Source: Pseudaminobacter soli (ex Li et al. 2025) (GTDB lineage Bacteria > Pseudomonadota > Alphaproteobacteria > Rhizobiales > Rhizobiaceae). From it: a DNA stretch of 64,000 nucleotides. Both the position numbers and the translations under genes were made by a program. Below the pieces are notes generated by a model. The model did not search any database and had not been told where the DNA came from. It worked only from the letters and a program-made list of their open reading frames with translations. The number at the start of each line of letters is the position of its first letter. Position 1 is the first letter of the stretch. Location of the stretch: positions 1 through 64,000 of the forward strand of contig NZ_PXYL01000002.1 of the NCBI RefSeq assembly GCF_003012705.1. The letters are read 5' to 3'. Positions 24,607 to 33,945 of this stretch are shown in pieces.

Positions 24607-26040
24607 ATGAGCAATCACGGAAATTTCTACATCAACGGCGAGTGGGTTTCGCCGGTCACGCCCCGGACGCTCGATGTCATCAATCCGGCCACAGAAGAGG
24701 CGTTCACGCGGGTTTCAGTCGGTTCCGCGGCCGATGTGGACATGGCCGTGGCCGCCGCAAAGACCGCCTTCGAGAAGTTCTCGCAGACGAACCCGGCGGA
24801 GCGGCTCGCACTGCTGAAGCGGATTTATGACGTGTATCTCGTGCGCTTCGAGGACATTGCACGGGCTGTTTCCACGGAAATGGGCGCGCCGCTTTCCTTT
24901 GCTCGCGATGCTCAGGCCTGGGCAGGGCGGGGGCATCTCGAATCCACGATAAAGGCCTTGGAAAACTACACGTTCAGCGAAAGGCGCGGCTCGACGACAG
25001 TCGTCAAGGAACCGATCGGGGTCTGCGCCCTGATCACGCCGTGGAACTGGCCGCTCAACCAGATCGTCTGCAAGGTCGCTCCGGCGATTGCCGCAGGCTG
25101 CACCGTTGTGCTCAAGCCGTCGGAAATCGCGCCGATCTCCGGCATCGTCTTTGCAGAGGTGATGCATGCGGCGGGCGTGCCGAATGGCGTGTTCAACCTC
25201 GTCAACGGCACAGGCCCTGACGTCGGGCAGGTCATGGCCTCGCATCCCGACGTCGACATGGTCTCCTTCACCGGATCGACCCGGGCGGGCATTATCGTCG
25301 CCAAAGCTGCGGCCGACACGGTTAAGCGCGTCGCGCAGGAGCTTGGTGGCAAGTCGGCGAACATCATCCTTCCCGATGCGGATTTCGAGACTGCGGTGAC
25401 GAAGGGCGTTCGCGGCTGCTTCAGCAATACCGGACAGTCCTGCGATGCTCCAACGCGCATGCTGGTTCCGAAGGAGCGCCATGAAGAAGCGCTGGCCATC
25501 GCGAAAGCCGCTGCTGAGGCGTTCCGCACGGGCGATCCGAATTCGGAAGAGACAAACTTGGGTCCTGTCGTCAGCCAGGTTCAGTTCGATAAGATCCAGC
25601 GCTTGATCGAAACAGGCGTCACCGAAGGCGCGACGCTTGTGACGGGCGGTCCTGGCCGTCCAGACGGCCTTGACCGCGGATATTACATCCGCCCGACCGT
25701 GTTCGGATATGTCACTCCGGACATGACGATCGCTCGCGAGGAAATCTTTGGACCGGTTCTTTCCATCCTTTCCTATAATGACGAAGAGGACGCGATCCGT
25801 ATCGCCAATGACACTGTGTACGGCCTTGCCGCCTATGTCCAGTCTACGGATATAGAGCGCGCCCGCAGAGTGGCGTCGCGCATGCGGGCCGGATCGGTCT
25901 ACCTCAACTATCCGGCCTGGGACACAATGGCGTCCTTCGGCGGTTACAAGCAGTCGGGCAACGGGCGTGAGTATGCCGATTTCGGCATCCACGACTTCCT
26001 CGAAATCAAGAGTGTGGTCGGCTACGGCGCTGAGCGATGA
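24607..26040 (+). CDS. NAD(P)-dependent aldehyde dehydrogenase
   Basis: A 477-residue aldehyde dehydrogenase. 'CALITPWNWPLNQIVCKVAP' and 'GCTVVLKPSEIAP' form the cofactor site, 'VSFTGSTRAG' the Rossmann turn, 'AQELGGKSANIILPDAD' carries the general-base Glu, and 'CFSNTGQSCDAPTRMLVP' the catalytic Cys. I start at the ATG at 24607 rather than the longer in-frame start at 24532, which lies inside the preceding gene. It would oxidise the aldehyde released by the flavin oxidases to an acid, completing the pathway. It ends the operon; IS6 debris follows directly. Confidence 0.9.
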   Translation: MSNHGNFYINGEWVSPVTPRTLDVINPATEEAFTRVSVGSAADVDMAVAAAKTAFEKFSQTNPAERLALLKRIYDVYLVRFEDIARAVSTEMGAPLSFARDAQAWAGRGHLESTIKALENYTFSERRGSTTVVKEPIGVCALITPWNWPLNQIVCKVAPAIAAGCTVVLKPSEIAPISGIVFAEVMHAAGVPNGVFNLVNGTGPDVGQVMASHPDVDMVSFTGSTRAGIIVAKAAADTVKRVAQELGGKSANIILPDADFETAVTKGVRGCFSNTGQSCDAPTRMLVPKERHEEALAIAKAAAEAFRTGDPNSEETNLGPVVSQVQFDKIQRLIETGVTEGATLVTGGPGRPDGLDRGYYIRPTVFGYVTPDMTIAREEIFGPVLSILSYNDEEDAIRIANDTVYGLAAYVQSTDIERARRVASRMRAGSVYLNYPAWDTMASFGGYKQSGNGREYADFGIHDFLEIKSVVGYGAER

Positions 26041-26042
26041 TG

Positions 26043-26180
26043 CCACTAGATCGGAGAATGATCTCGGCGGTAGCGATCGATTTGAAAGCGAGCATGGGTC
26101 GGATCCGACGTTTGATACGCCGATGACCCTGTTCGATCCGGTTATTGAGGTCCCGGCACTGTCGGATGAGGATCGGCTTT
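26043..26180 (-). mobile_element. IS6-family transposase remnant (C-terminal part)
   Basis: The minus strand reads RQCRDLNNRIEQGHRRIKRR followed by IRPMLAFKSIATAEIILRS, the conserved end of an IS6 transposase ('LNNxxEQDHRxIKxRxRPMLGFKS', carrying the last acidic residue of the DDE triad). It begins three bases after the aldehyde dehydrogenase stop. No other part of the element was found. Confidence 0.75.
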
Positions 26181-26230
26181 ACTGGACCGAAGAGCGCGCT
26201 GCAGTTTTCGATCCGGTGCTCAAGCACATA

Positions 26231-26260
26231 GGGTGTTGGAACGATCTCGTTCCAACACCC
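26231..26260. repeat. Perfect 30-bp palindrome
   Basis: GGGTGTTGGAACGA (26231-26244) and its exact inverse TCGTTCCAACACCC (26247-26260) are separated by two bases. It lies between the IS6 remnant and the partial antitoxin copy, touching the latter within two bases. With no T-run it does not look like a terminator. It could be a leftover of joined terminal repeats, or a recombination or binding site. Confidence 0.85.
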
Positions 26261-26261
26261 G

Positions 26262-26369
26262 CTTGCGCTGAATTGCATCCCTGCCGAGCCCTGCAATCCG
26301 CGCGATCTCCTCGCTGGTCGTGCGCAAGGTTTCCGCGATCCTGCGCGGGGCAAAGACGCCATTATCGGC
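26262..26369 (-). pseudogene. 108-bp repeat, copy B: fragment of a second Xre-type antitoxin gene
   Basis: Near-identical (one visible mismatch) to 7119-7226. In frame it reads DNGVFAPRRIAETLRTTSEE followed by IARIAGLGRDAIQRK, where the copy at 7.1 kb has IART. Neither the operator nor the toxin-binding half is present, and the palindrome begins directly after it. It is a dead copy and evidence of local duplication or of recombination between related islands. Confidence 0.8.
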
Positions 26370-26377
26370 TTCGTCTG

Positions 26378-28060
26378 TCAAAGCGGGAGCGAGAGACTCG
26401 CGTCCTGGGTTTGCCCCACATTTCGGCGCATGAATGGCCCGTGCGGAATTTCCGGCGGGGCGAAACTCTCGGCAGTTGCGCGATCCCAACGGCTGTACCA
26501 GTCAGCGAGCTCCGGGATTTCCGCCTCTCCTGAAACAAGGAAGCCCTCGGGCAGATAAGGATAGGCCTCGTTCCCGTCGAGAAACTCATTGTCCTTCTGT
26601 CGAAACATGAAGTGATACGGCATAAAATTGCGTGGATCGCTCAACCCTGCTGCACCGGCGATCTCGCCCAGTGCCCTCATAGTATTGCGATGGAATCGTG
26701 CCACGCGCTCGCTCTTGTCACCAACGTCAATCGCGCGCTGACGCGCCGGGTCCTGGGTCGCAATCCCGACCGGGCATCTGTTGGTATGACATGACTGCGC
26801 CTGAATGCACCCGATCGCAAACATGAAGCCGCGCGCTGAGTTGCACCAGTCAGCCCCAAGAGCCAGGGTGCGAGCAATATCAAATGCAGAGATGATCTTG
26901 CCCGCCGCGCCGATCCTGACTTCATCTCGGATGCCGGCGCCACGCAGTGCATTATGAACAAAGGTCAGGCCCTCCAGCATCGGCATGCCAACACGGTTGG
27001 CAAATTCAACGGGTGCTGCTCCGGTCCCGCCTTCAGCCCCATCGACAACGATGAAGTCAGGTATGATGCCCGTCTTCAGCATTGCCTTGACCATGCTCAT
27101 GAACTCGCGGCGATGGCCGATACAGAGCTTGAAGCCGACAGGTTTGCCCCCCGACAACTCACGAAGCTGGCCTATGAATTCCATCAGTCCAATCGGGGTC
27201 GAGAACGTGCCGTGCGCCGCAGGAGACACACAGTCGATCCCCATCGGGATACCTCGCGCCTGAGCAATTTCGAGCGAGATTTTTGATGCAGGCAGCATGC
27301 CACCATGACCGGGCTTTGCACCCTGGCTCAGCTTCAGCTCAATCATCCTGATCTGCGGATCGGCGGCAAGCTCCGCAAATTTCTCTGGCGAGAAGCTGCC
27401 ATCATCGTTGCGGCAGCCAAAATAGCCAGATGCGACCTGATAGATCAGGTCTCCTCCGCCCTGTCGATGATATCGGCTGATGCCCCCTTCGCCCGTGTCA
27501 TGGGCAAACCCGCCCTCCCTTGCGCCGGTGTTCAGCGCGAGGACGGCATTTGCAGACAGGGAGCCAAAGCTCATGGCCGAAATATTGTAAAGGCTGGCAT
27601 CATAAGGTTGCCTGCAAGCAGAACCTCCGATGCGCACTCGGAAATTCGTATCCTGTATGGCAACGGGGGTAGCAGAATGGGTCAGCCACGCGTAGCCGGA
27701 CCCATAGACGTTCTCGATTGTTCCGAACGGTCGCTTGTCCTCAACGCCTTTTGCCCGCTGGTAGACAAGGCCACGGTCCTGACGACTGAAGGGCTCCGCA
27801 TCGCGATCACCCTCGATGAGATACTGGCGAATCTCGGGCCGGAAGCTCTCCACGATGAAACGCAGATGGCCGATGATTGGATAGTTGCGCAAAATCGAGT
27901 GCCTGCGCTGGAGAAGGTCGTATACACCCAGCGCAGCCATTGCTCCAGAAACTGCTACAATTGGCAAAAGCCAGATACTATAGCGCAGGACTCCGGCAAT
28001 GGCGAAAAGCGTGATGAGCACGACACAGGCGAACACCATGTAGCGCTGATATATGACCAT
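26378..28060 (-). CDS. GltB-like FMN-binding glutamate-synthase-family protein
   Basis: A 560-residue protein: two N-terminal membrane helices (about residues 5-45), then the FMN-binding central domain of glutamate synthase. 'ISAMSFGSLSANAVLALNTG' with 'AREGGFAHDTGEGG', 'LKLSQGAKPGHGGMLPASKI', 'IVVDGAEGGTGAAPVEF' and the [3Fe-4S] cysteines in 'CIQAQSCHTNRCPVGIATQD' are all present. It lacks the glutaminase domain, so it is a stand-alone, membrane-attached relative whose substrate is not known. The ATG at 28060 is preferred to a GTG at 28072. It faces the aldehyde dehydrogenase operon, with IS6 debris between. Confidence 0.85.
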   Translation of the reverse strand: MVIYQRYMVFACVVLITLFAIAGVLRYSIWLLPIVAVSGAMAALGVYDLLQRRHSILRNYPIIGHLRFIVESFRPEIRQYLIEGDRDAEPFSRQDRGLVYQRAKGVEDKRPFGTIENVYGSGYAWLTHSATPVAIQDTNFRVRIGGSACRQPYDASLYNISAMSFGSLSANAVLALNTGAREGGFAHDTGEGGISRYHRQGGGDLIYQVASGYFGCRNDDGSFSPEKFAELAADPQIRMIELKLSQGAKPGHGGMLPASKISLEIAQARGIPMGIDCVSPAAHGTFSTPIGLMEFIGQLRELSGGKPVGFKLCIGHRREFMSMVKAMLKTGIIPDFIVVDGAEGGTGAAPVEFANRVGMPMLEGLTFVHNALRGAGIRDEVRIGAAGKIISAFDIARTLALGADWCNSARGFMFAIGCIQAQSCHTNRCPVGIATQDPARQRAIDVGDKSERVARFHRNTMRALGEIAGAAGLSDPRNFMPYHFMFRQKDNEFLDGNEAYPYLPEGFLVSGEAEIPELADWYSRWDRATAESFAPPEIPHGPFMRRNVGQTQDASLSLPL

Positions 28061-28239
28061 CGTCTTCACCACCGATCATAGACATGGAGGGTTCATTGCG
28101 ATCCGATCAGGATCGCTGGACTGTTAGTGAATTGTCTAGCGGAAGGCCAGCGCCGAAAATGTCGCGCTTCTCAGGCCGTCGCTAATCGTTACGCGGCAAA
28201 TCCGACTTGGGCCTTGAGGACCTAGTTGGCCCGAAACCC

Positions 28240-28680
28240 GACTAGCCGGGTTGGCCCTTTATGGGGACGGCCGCGTTGCGATGATGACCCGACATCAGGT
28301 ACCGCTCAAATCATCCCCGGCGTGGCACACAAGCTTCACCATCTGCAGGGAGCGGTGACGCGTGCCGACATTAATGCGGCCGCACAGCTGACCGCCTGCG
28401 GACATTTGCCATGGCGAGCACAACTGAGGACGACACCCCGCACGACGGCGCTCCGACATCTTGGTCGAGCGAGACCGATCAGTTGACCTCTGGGGTCTCC
28501 GACGAAAGGAAGTTCAACCGATTGCTGCTGATCTCGGCCGGGAACATGCACCAGAACATGTACGGAAATGGCGACTACTTGACGGCCTGCGCCCCCCGTG
28601 CCTGGAACGCGATTTGTGTTGGAGCATATATCGAAAAGAACGTCCTGCCACCGGTGAGGCAGACGCGCCCTCGCGCCGGT
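28240..28680 (+). pseudogene. S8 (subtilisin-like) peptidase, frameshifted remnant
   Basis: Pieces in two plus-strand frames resemble the C-terminal part of a subtilase: LHHLQGAVTRADINAAAQLT in one, and MASTTEDDTPHDGAPTSWSS, then RLLLISAGNMHQN and CAPRAWNAICVGAYIEK in the other. 'ISAGN' carries the oxyanion-hole Asn; 'AWNAxxVGAYxE' is the usual following block. The catalytic Asp, His and Ser regions are not all present, so it is inactive. It ends next to the LysE gene on the opposite strand. Confidence 0.55.
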
Positions 28681-28692
28681 AACGGCTGCGCG

Positions 28693-29325
28693 CTAACGCG
28701 CCGTCGCCCACGCAAACCACAGGGCAACCAACGCCAAGAGCGCCGAAAGACTCCGTCGAGCGATCTGCTCCCGGCGCGGGTCGTTCAAAAGCGGACGGAG
28801 CGCCCCGGCGGCGAGCACGATTAGGAAGTGCACGAAGGTTGCCACTCCAACATAAAGGCCCGTCAAGGTCATAGCTTGAGTCATCGGCGGCTGATCCAAA
28901 TCCATGAAGGTGGGCAGGACCGCCAGGTAGAAAATGCCGGCCTTTGGGTTGAGCAAATTGGTGATCAGGCCGCGCATGAAATATTTGCCTTCGGTCGCGC
29001 TGTCGTCGTCGACCACACCATCGCCGCCTGAGCGCCATCCGTCCCAGGCCAGGTAGAGCAGAAACAGCACTCCGGACCAGCGAAGCACTTCATACAGCGT
29101 CTGAGACGTCTGGACGAGCTCGGTGACCCCGAACGCTGCGATCACGCCGATGATGGCCAAGCCGAGTGCCACGCCGGCTACCGTGGCGAACCCGGCGCGA
29201 CGGCCCTCGCTCGCCGACACCAGTGCGAGATAGGTCATGTTCGGCCCAGGTGTCACTTCGATCAGAAGCGACGTCAGAATGAACGATGCGGCGGTCGAAG
29301 CAGAAATCAATGAGGCGTCAAGCAT
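28693..29325 (-). CDS. LysE/RhtB family amino-acid exporter
   Basis: A 210-residue, six-helix inner-membrane protein. 'SLLIEVTPGPNMTYLALVSA' is the LysE signature (TPGPN), followed by 'SEGRRAGFATVAGVALGLA' and, later, 'FMRGLITNLLNPKAGIFYLA'. The family exports amino acids or related small molecules by proton antiport. I start at the ATG at 29323-29325; the longer frame to 29514 has no support. It stands alone. Confidence 0.88.
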   Translation of the reverse strand: MLDASLISASTAASFILTSLLIEVTPGPNMTYLALVSASEGRRAGFATVAGVALGLAIIGVIAAFGVTELVQTSQTLYEVLRWSGVLFLLYLAWDGWRSGGDGVVDDDSATEGKYFMRGLITNLLNPKAGIFYLAVLPTFMDLDQPPMTQAMTLTGLYVGVATFVHFLIVLAAGALRPLLNDPRREQIARRSLSALLALVALWFAWATAR

Positions 29326-29952
<627 letters not shown>

Positions 29953-30924
29953 ATGACGCAGCAGTTCGATTTATTTGTCTCGAAAGAGACGGCTCCTGCA
30001 AAGGCGGCCGATTCATCAGCGATCAAACACCGACCATCGCCGGTATTGAGTGAAGCCGACATGGTGCGGCAACTCCAGGAGACCGGTCGATACCGGATCC
30101 TGAAAATGCTCGAGCCTCGTTCTGTCACGGCGGCCGCGCGACCAGGATTTCCCCTGCGGGGCGTGATCCTCGACACCGAGACCACCGGCCTCAATCATCG
30201 CAAGGACGAGATTATTGAGATCGGTACCATTGCCTTCACATTTGATGAGGCTGGCAATATCGGTGATGTCATCGGTGTCTACGGTGGATTGCAGCAACCG
30301 AGCATTTCGATCCCACCGGAGATCACGCGTCTGACCGGCATCACCGATGACATGGTGGCCGGACAGATGATCGATGTCGATCAGCTTCGCGCCGTCGTCG
30401 AACCTGCTGATCTCGTTATCGCCCACAACGCAGGCTTCGATCGGCCGTTCTGCGAGGCCTTCTCGCCCATCTTTGCTGGAAAAGCCTGGGCTTGCTCGGT
30501 TTCGGAAATCGATTGGGCGTCTCGCGGCTTCGAAGGCACCAAGCTTGGTTATCTGATCGGCCAAGCGGGTTATTTTCATGAGGGCCACCGCGCCGTCGAT
30601 GATTGCTTTGCGCTTCTCGAGGTTCTCGCGCAGGGTGGTGGGCAGCCGGGACGTACGCCGCTTGCCGAGCTCTACGAAGCCAGCCAGCGATCACGCGTTC
30701 GCATCTTCGCGGTAAACAGCCCATTCGATCTGAAGGACCACCTTAAGGCGCGCGGCTATCGCTGGTCGGACGGCAGTGACGGGCGCCCGAAATCCTGGTG
30801 GATCGAGCTTGCGGAAGACGCACTCGATAACGAGCTCCGCTATCTGCGCTCAGAAATCTATCGCTGGGATGAAGCCGACCCACCGGTCAGGCGCCTTACT
30901 GCATTTGACCGCTTCAAGGCATGA
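29953..30924 (+). CDS. 3'-5' exonuclease, DnaQ-like DEDDh family
   Basis: A 323-residue protein with a DNA polymerase III epsilon-like exonuclease domain (about residues 65-235). ExoI 'GVILDTETTGLNHRKDEIIE' holds the Asp and Glu, ExoII 'ADLVIAHNAGFDRPF' the next Asp, ExoIII 'HRAVDDCFALLEV' the His and last Asp, so the active site is complete. The N-terminal 60 residues are polar, the C-terminal ~85 ('LKARGYRWSDGSDGRPKSWW') form an additional conserved module seen in stand-alone rhizobial exonucleases. A role in DNA repair or mobile-DNA trimming is possible but cannot be read from the sequence. Confidence 0.88.
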   Translation: MTQQFDLFVSKETAPAKAADSSAIKHRPSPVLSEADMVRQLQETGRYRILKMLEPRSVTAAARPGFPLRGVILDTETTGLNHRKDEIIEIGTIAFTFDEAGNIGDVIGVYGGLQQPSISIPPEITRLTGITDDMVAGQMIDVDQLRAVVEPADLVIAHNAGFDRPFCEAFSPIFAGKAWACSVSEIDWASRGFEGTKLGYLIGQAGYFHEGHRAVDDCFALLEVLAQGGGQPGRTPLAELYEASQRSRVRIFAVNSPFDLKDHLKARGYRWSDGSDGRPKSWWIELAEDALDNELRYLRSEIYRWDEADPPVRRLTAFDRFKA

Positions 30925-31074
30925 CAAGCTAAAGGCGACGCGATAGGCGCTGAGGTGGTCTTATTCCTTGACCAGCGGCGCTACGAAGGAGGGGGCACGA
31001 TGTCCTTGGGGAGGTGGGCCCTTAAGCGCGAGAGAGATGAGATTTCCCCGATGCTTGCCGGCGCTAGTCAACGG

Positions 31075-31325
31075 TCCATGGCGCGATCTTCATCCGAAGT
31101 GACGAAAAAAAGAGCGAATTGGCCGCGGAGTTCGCGATGCTCGGCAGCGGCAATTCGGTTGCGGCGAAGATGAAACAGGTTGGCGATCGGGCCGCGGATT
31201 GCAACGAAGCGGTGGCAATGCCGGGCCGATTTGAAACTCATCATCCCACGCTCTCGTCGTCGCGCTGCGAGATGAGAATACTCGGCGCGATTGTTCAAGC
31301 CCTTGTGCGGACGATGCTCGACGCT
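31075..31325 (-). mobile_element. Second IS6-family transposase remnant (C-terminal part)
   Basis: The minus strand reads EHRPHKGLNNRAEYSHLAAR followed by RRERGMMSFKSARHCHRFVA and IANLFHLRRNRIAAAEHREL, the end of an IS6 transposase of the type with 'LNNRAENSHxPxRxRERxMxxFKS'. There are one or more frame changes. It belongs to a different subgroup from the remnant at 26043-26180. Confidence 0.7.
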
Positions 31326-31955
31326 CCGGATTGACCTATCAGTAAGAACTCCCTCCAGGATGGATTAGAGTGCGGCCCATTGAGGACCGGACGATCGCGG
31401 CCCTCGAGTGCTTCGGCCACTTCCACCTCTTCGATCAGCCTTGCCGCGTGCCATCCGTGCGAGAAAATCGGTGGCGTGGTAATTTTAAAGATGCCGCTCT
31501 TGAAAGTCGATTGCGCCGCACCCAAATCCGGGACGCGGGCCGGGCCCCTCTGACTGTCGCCTTCGGGTGATCGTGATGTCGGACCGCGTAAGGGGGCCCG
31601 CTTCATGATGTTGAGGGCCATCAATTCGGTTCGAGCGGGCTCATTGCCAAAGCCGGTTTGGAGACTCGCATGACATCCTCCGTCCTTGGCCTGGTTTGCC
31701 CCTCCTGTCGTGCCGCTCGGGTCATGAGCGAGCGGCAGGGCATCGAGCGCGCCTACAAAGAGCGCAGCCCTGGTGACGACAATGATGTCCGCTCGAATGG
31801 CCATCGATACCCAAGCGCAAGATTAGTCGCTCTTCGAAGAATTGTTCGACTAACCGTGCGAACCTTCGCGAGACGGGCCATGCGCCTGGAATCGCGTACG
31901 ATTGCTCGCCTGAGAGCATGAAGCAGCCAAGACAGCATTCATTGAGGAACTGCCG
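31326..31955. other. Intergenic region, no gene seen
   Basis: About 630 bases. The minus-strand frame 31295-31804 and shorter plus-strand frames have no family resemblance. A 7-bp inverted repeat, TTAGTCG (31823-31829) and CGACTAA (31847-31853), lies about 100 bases before the Tim44-like gene and may belong to its promoter. Confidence 0.35.
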
Positions 31956-32945
31956 ATGTCGACTTCGCCCACTGTCCGATTTGCAACCCTGTTTGCGGGC
32001 ATGTTCCTGGCATTTTCCATGACAGCGATGGATCACGCGGAGGCGCGGCGCGGCGGCAGCTTCGGCAGTAGGGGCACGCGCACCTATCAGGCGGCACCGC
32101 CCACGCGGACGGCGCCGACGCAAACTGCTCCGGTCGAGCGGTCGATGACGCCCAATACCGGAACCAACGCTGCGGCCCGCCAGCAGCCGGCCGGCGCGCA
32201 GCGTCCGGGATTCATGAACGGCTTTGGCGGCTCGATGATGCGCGGCCTGCTGCTTGGCGGCCTGCTGGGCGTTCTTCTGGGGCATGGTTTTGGAGGTCTG
32301 GCTGGCATGTTTGGCCTTCTTCTCCAAGCGTTGGTGATCGGCGGCGCGATTATGCTGGCTGTTCGCTTTTTCCGGCAGCGCTCCGCGAGCGCTCAGACAC
32401 CGGCGATGGCCGGTGCGGGCCCTTCAAATGCTGTAGCAAGTTTCGGACGCGGTGACACGCACCAAGGCGATGCGGCAACGTTTGGTATTCCCGGTGTCGG
32501 CAAGGGATCGGGTCGCAAGGCCGCGACTGTTGCCTCTGACGAAATCACGCTCACTCAGGCCGATCTCGAAACGTTCCAGCAGCTGCTAACGGAGGTTCAG
32601 GAAGCGTTTGGGCATGAAGATCATGGTGCGCTCCGCCGATTGGCGACGCCCGAAATGGTTTCCTATCTGTCGGAAGAACTGGCGGACAACGCGCAGAATG
32701 GCGTCCGCAACGATGTGTCCGATGTCAACCTGCTGCAGGCCGATATTGCCGAAAGCTGGCGTGAGGACGGATGCGATTATGCAACAGCCGCCATGCACTA
32801 TTCCTCACGCGACGTGACCCGAGAGCGCTCCACGGGCAAAATCGTCGACGGCGACGCCGACCAGCCGACGGAAACAACCGAATTGTGGACTTTTGTGCGC
32901 CAGAACGGTGCGGAGTGGAAGCTCTCGGCCATACAGCAAGCCTGA
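31956..32945 (+). CDS. Tim44-like domain protein
   Basis: A 329-residue protein. A hydrophobic leader (about 1-28), an Arg/Ser/Gly-rich stretch ('RRGGSFGSRGTRTYQ'), and a Gly-rich membrane region ('LLLGGLLGVLLGHGFGGLAG' and the next helix) precede the C-terminal Tim44-like alpha+beta domain (about residues 190-328: 'TQADLETFQQLLTEVQEAFG' to 'TTELWTFVRQNGAEWKLSAI'). Bacterial Tim44-like proteins sit in the inner membrane with the domain outside; their function is not settled. The predicted topology and length are usual for alphaproteobacteria. Confidence 0.85.
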   Translation: MSTSPTVRFATLFAGMFLAFSMTAMDHAEARRGGSFGSRGTRTYQAAPPTRTAPTQTAPVERSMTPNTGTNAAARQQPAGAQRPGFMNGFGGSMMRGLLLGGLLGVLLGHGFGGLAGMFGLLLQALVIGGAIMLAVRFFRQRSASAQTPAMAGAGPSNAVASFGRGDTHQGDAATFGIPGVGKGSGRKAATVASDEITLTQADLETFQQLLTEVQEAFGHEDHGALRRLATPEMVSYLSEELADNAQNGVRNDVSDVNLLQADIAESWREDGCDYATAAMHYSSRDVTRERSTGKIVDGDADQPTETTELWTFVRQNGAEWKLSAIQQA

Positions 32946-33504
32946 GGCTCTCTCCACATGGACAGTCCGCCGCGATCGGCGCCTGCGGGTCGGCCACGCC
33001 GGGAGCGGAGCCCGTCCACCACATCAGGTCAGGGACGGACTGCCACGGCTTTAGCCGCCGATCACCACACCGCGTCCCCCCCTTTGACCGCACGTGGCAT
33101 TTCTGGTTGCCCCCATGAATAGTCGTGCGGTCGCTAGGGGCGGAATGTTACGCGGGAGGCGACACGCATGCGCGACTTGGTCATCTCAATCGCGCTGGGT
33201 CTGATGACACCGTCTTCCGTGCACAACTGGCAAGATATTCGGTCGATGGTCTAGTGAGTGAGGCCTCGCCCGTACCGGTTGAAGCCGAATTGCTCCCCTA
33301 TTCAGGCAGCCTTTTCGTGGCCAATCGCCCGGATCTTGTCCAAGACGTGTCCGGGGCAGGAAATGTCGAGGTCGAATACAGTTTCGAACGTGTCCGCGAG
33401 ATGATCCGCGCTTGTAATGAGGTATTCGCCAACGTTGTTTGTCGAACTCACCTTCCGGAGATGGACGGTCTGAACGGTGTTTGCTCGTTGCCGGTTCTAT
33501 TGGG
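32946..33504. other. Intergenic region, no gene seen
   Basis: About 560 bases. A plus-strand frame from 33125 runs on into the antisense of the hypothetical gene at 33505-33945; the part before 33505 (for example AELLPYSGSLFVANRPDLVQ) matches nothing I recognise, so I do not call it. Confidence 0.3.
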
Positions 33505-33945
33505 TCAATCGAGCGCAAGCGACCCAGCGTCGGTCGAACCGGCTTTGCCGGAGACTGCAATCTTCGTATCCTTGTCGTTGACGCCGAACTTTTCCTTGAT
33601 CGTTTCACGAATCTCCTTCTCGATCGCCGCACGTTCCTCGGATGGGAGTGCCTTGAGGCTGCTTTCGTCGAGACCCTTCGATTCGAGAATTGAGGCCCGC
33701 AGCCTCTCAATCGGATTCATCTTCGCCCATTTCATGAAGTCTTTTTCAACCGAGTCGGACGGGATTGCCGACAGAGTTCGCGAAAGCGCGTCGAGCGATC
33801 TGCTCGGCTCTACTGCACCACGGTCAGATTGGATAGACGGCATCGCTTCAAGTTTAAAAGGCGACGCCTGAGGATCGACGTGGCCGATTCTTGACCGTGA
33901 ATGGTCACCGACTTGGAAATGGTTGCTGTTCTCGCCGATCTTCAT
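33505..33945 (-). CDS. Conserved-looking hypothetical protein (146 aa)
   Basis: Start at the ATG at 33943-33945 with GGAG at good spacing; the in-frame extension to 33978 is not needed. The N-terminal half is polar and probably disordered; the C-terminal half is helical and charged ('MNPIERLRASILESKGLDES', 'LPSEERAAIEKEIRETIKEK'). No signal peptide or membrane segment. It resembles short uncharacterised rhizobial proteins ending in an EKEI-TIKEK helix. Function unknown. Confidence 0.6.
   Translation of the reverse strand: MKIGENSNHFQVGDHSRSRIGHVDPQASPFKLEAMPSIQSDRGAVEPSRSLDALSRTLSAIPSDSVEKDFMKWAKMNPIERLRASILESKGLDESSLKALPSEERAAIEKEIRETIKEKFGVNDKDTKIAVSGKAGSTDAGSLALD

Noticed and set aside
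26078-26098. GATTTGAAAGCGAGCA, a near match to the Ada-box motif
   Set aside because: It is the antisense of the conserved LAFKSI codons in the IS6 transposase remnant, and no gene starts at the expected distance. A similar hit near 31229 has the same explanation (FKSAR).
26231-26260. Palindrome as terminator of the aldehyde dehydrogenase operon
   Set aside because: There is no T-run on either side, it is 190 bases after the stop, and IS6 debris lies between.
31295-31804. 169-codon minus-strand frame
   Set aside because: No domain, low-complexity Pro/Arg/Ser-rich product and overlap with the IS6 remnant; treated as chance.
33125-33871. 248-codon plus-strand frame
   Set aside because: Its second half is antisense to the hypothetical gene at 33505-33945, which has the better start signal, and its first half has no recognisable domain.
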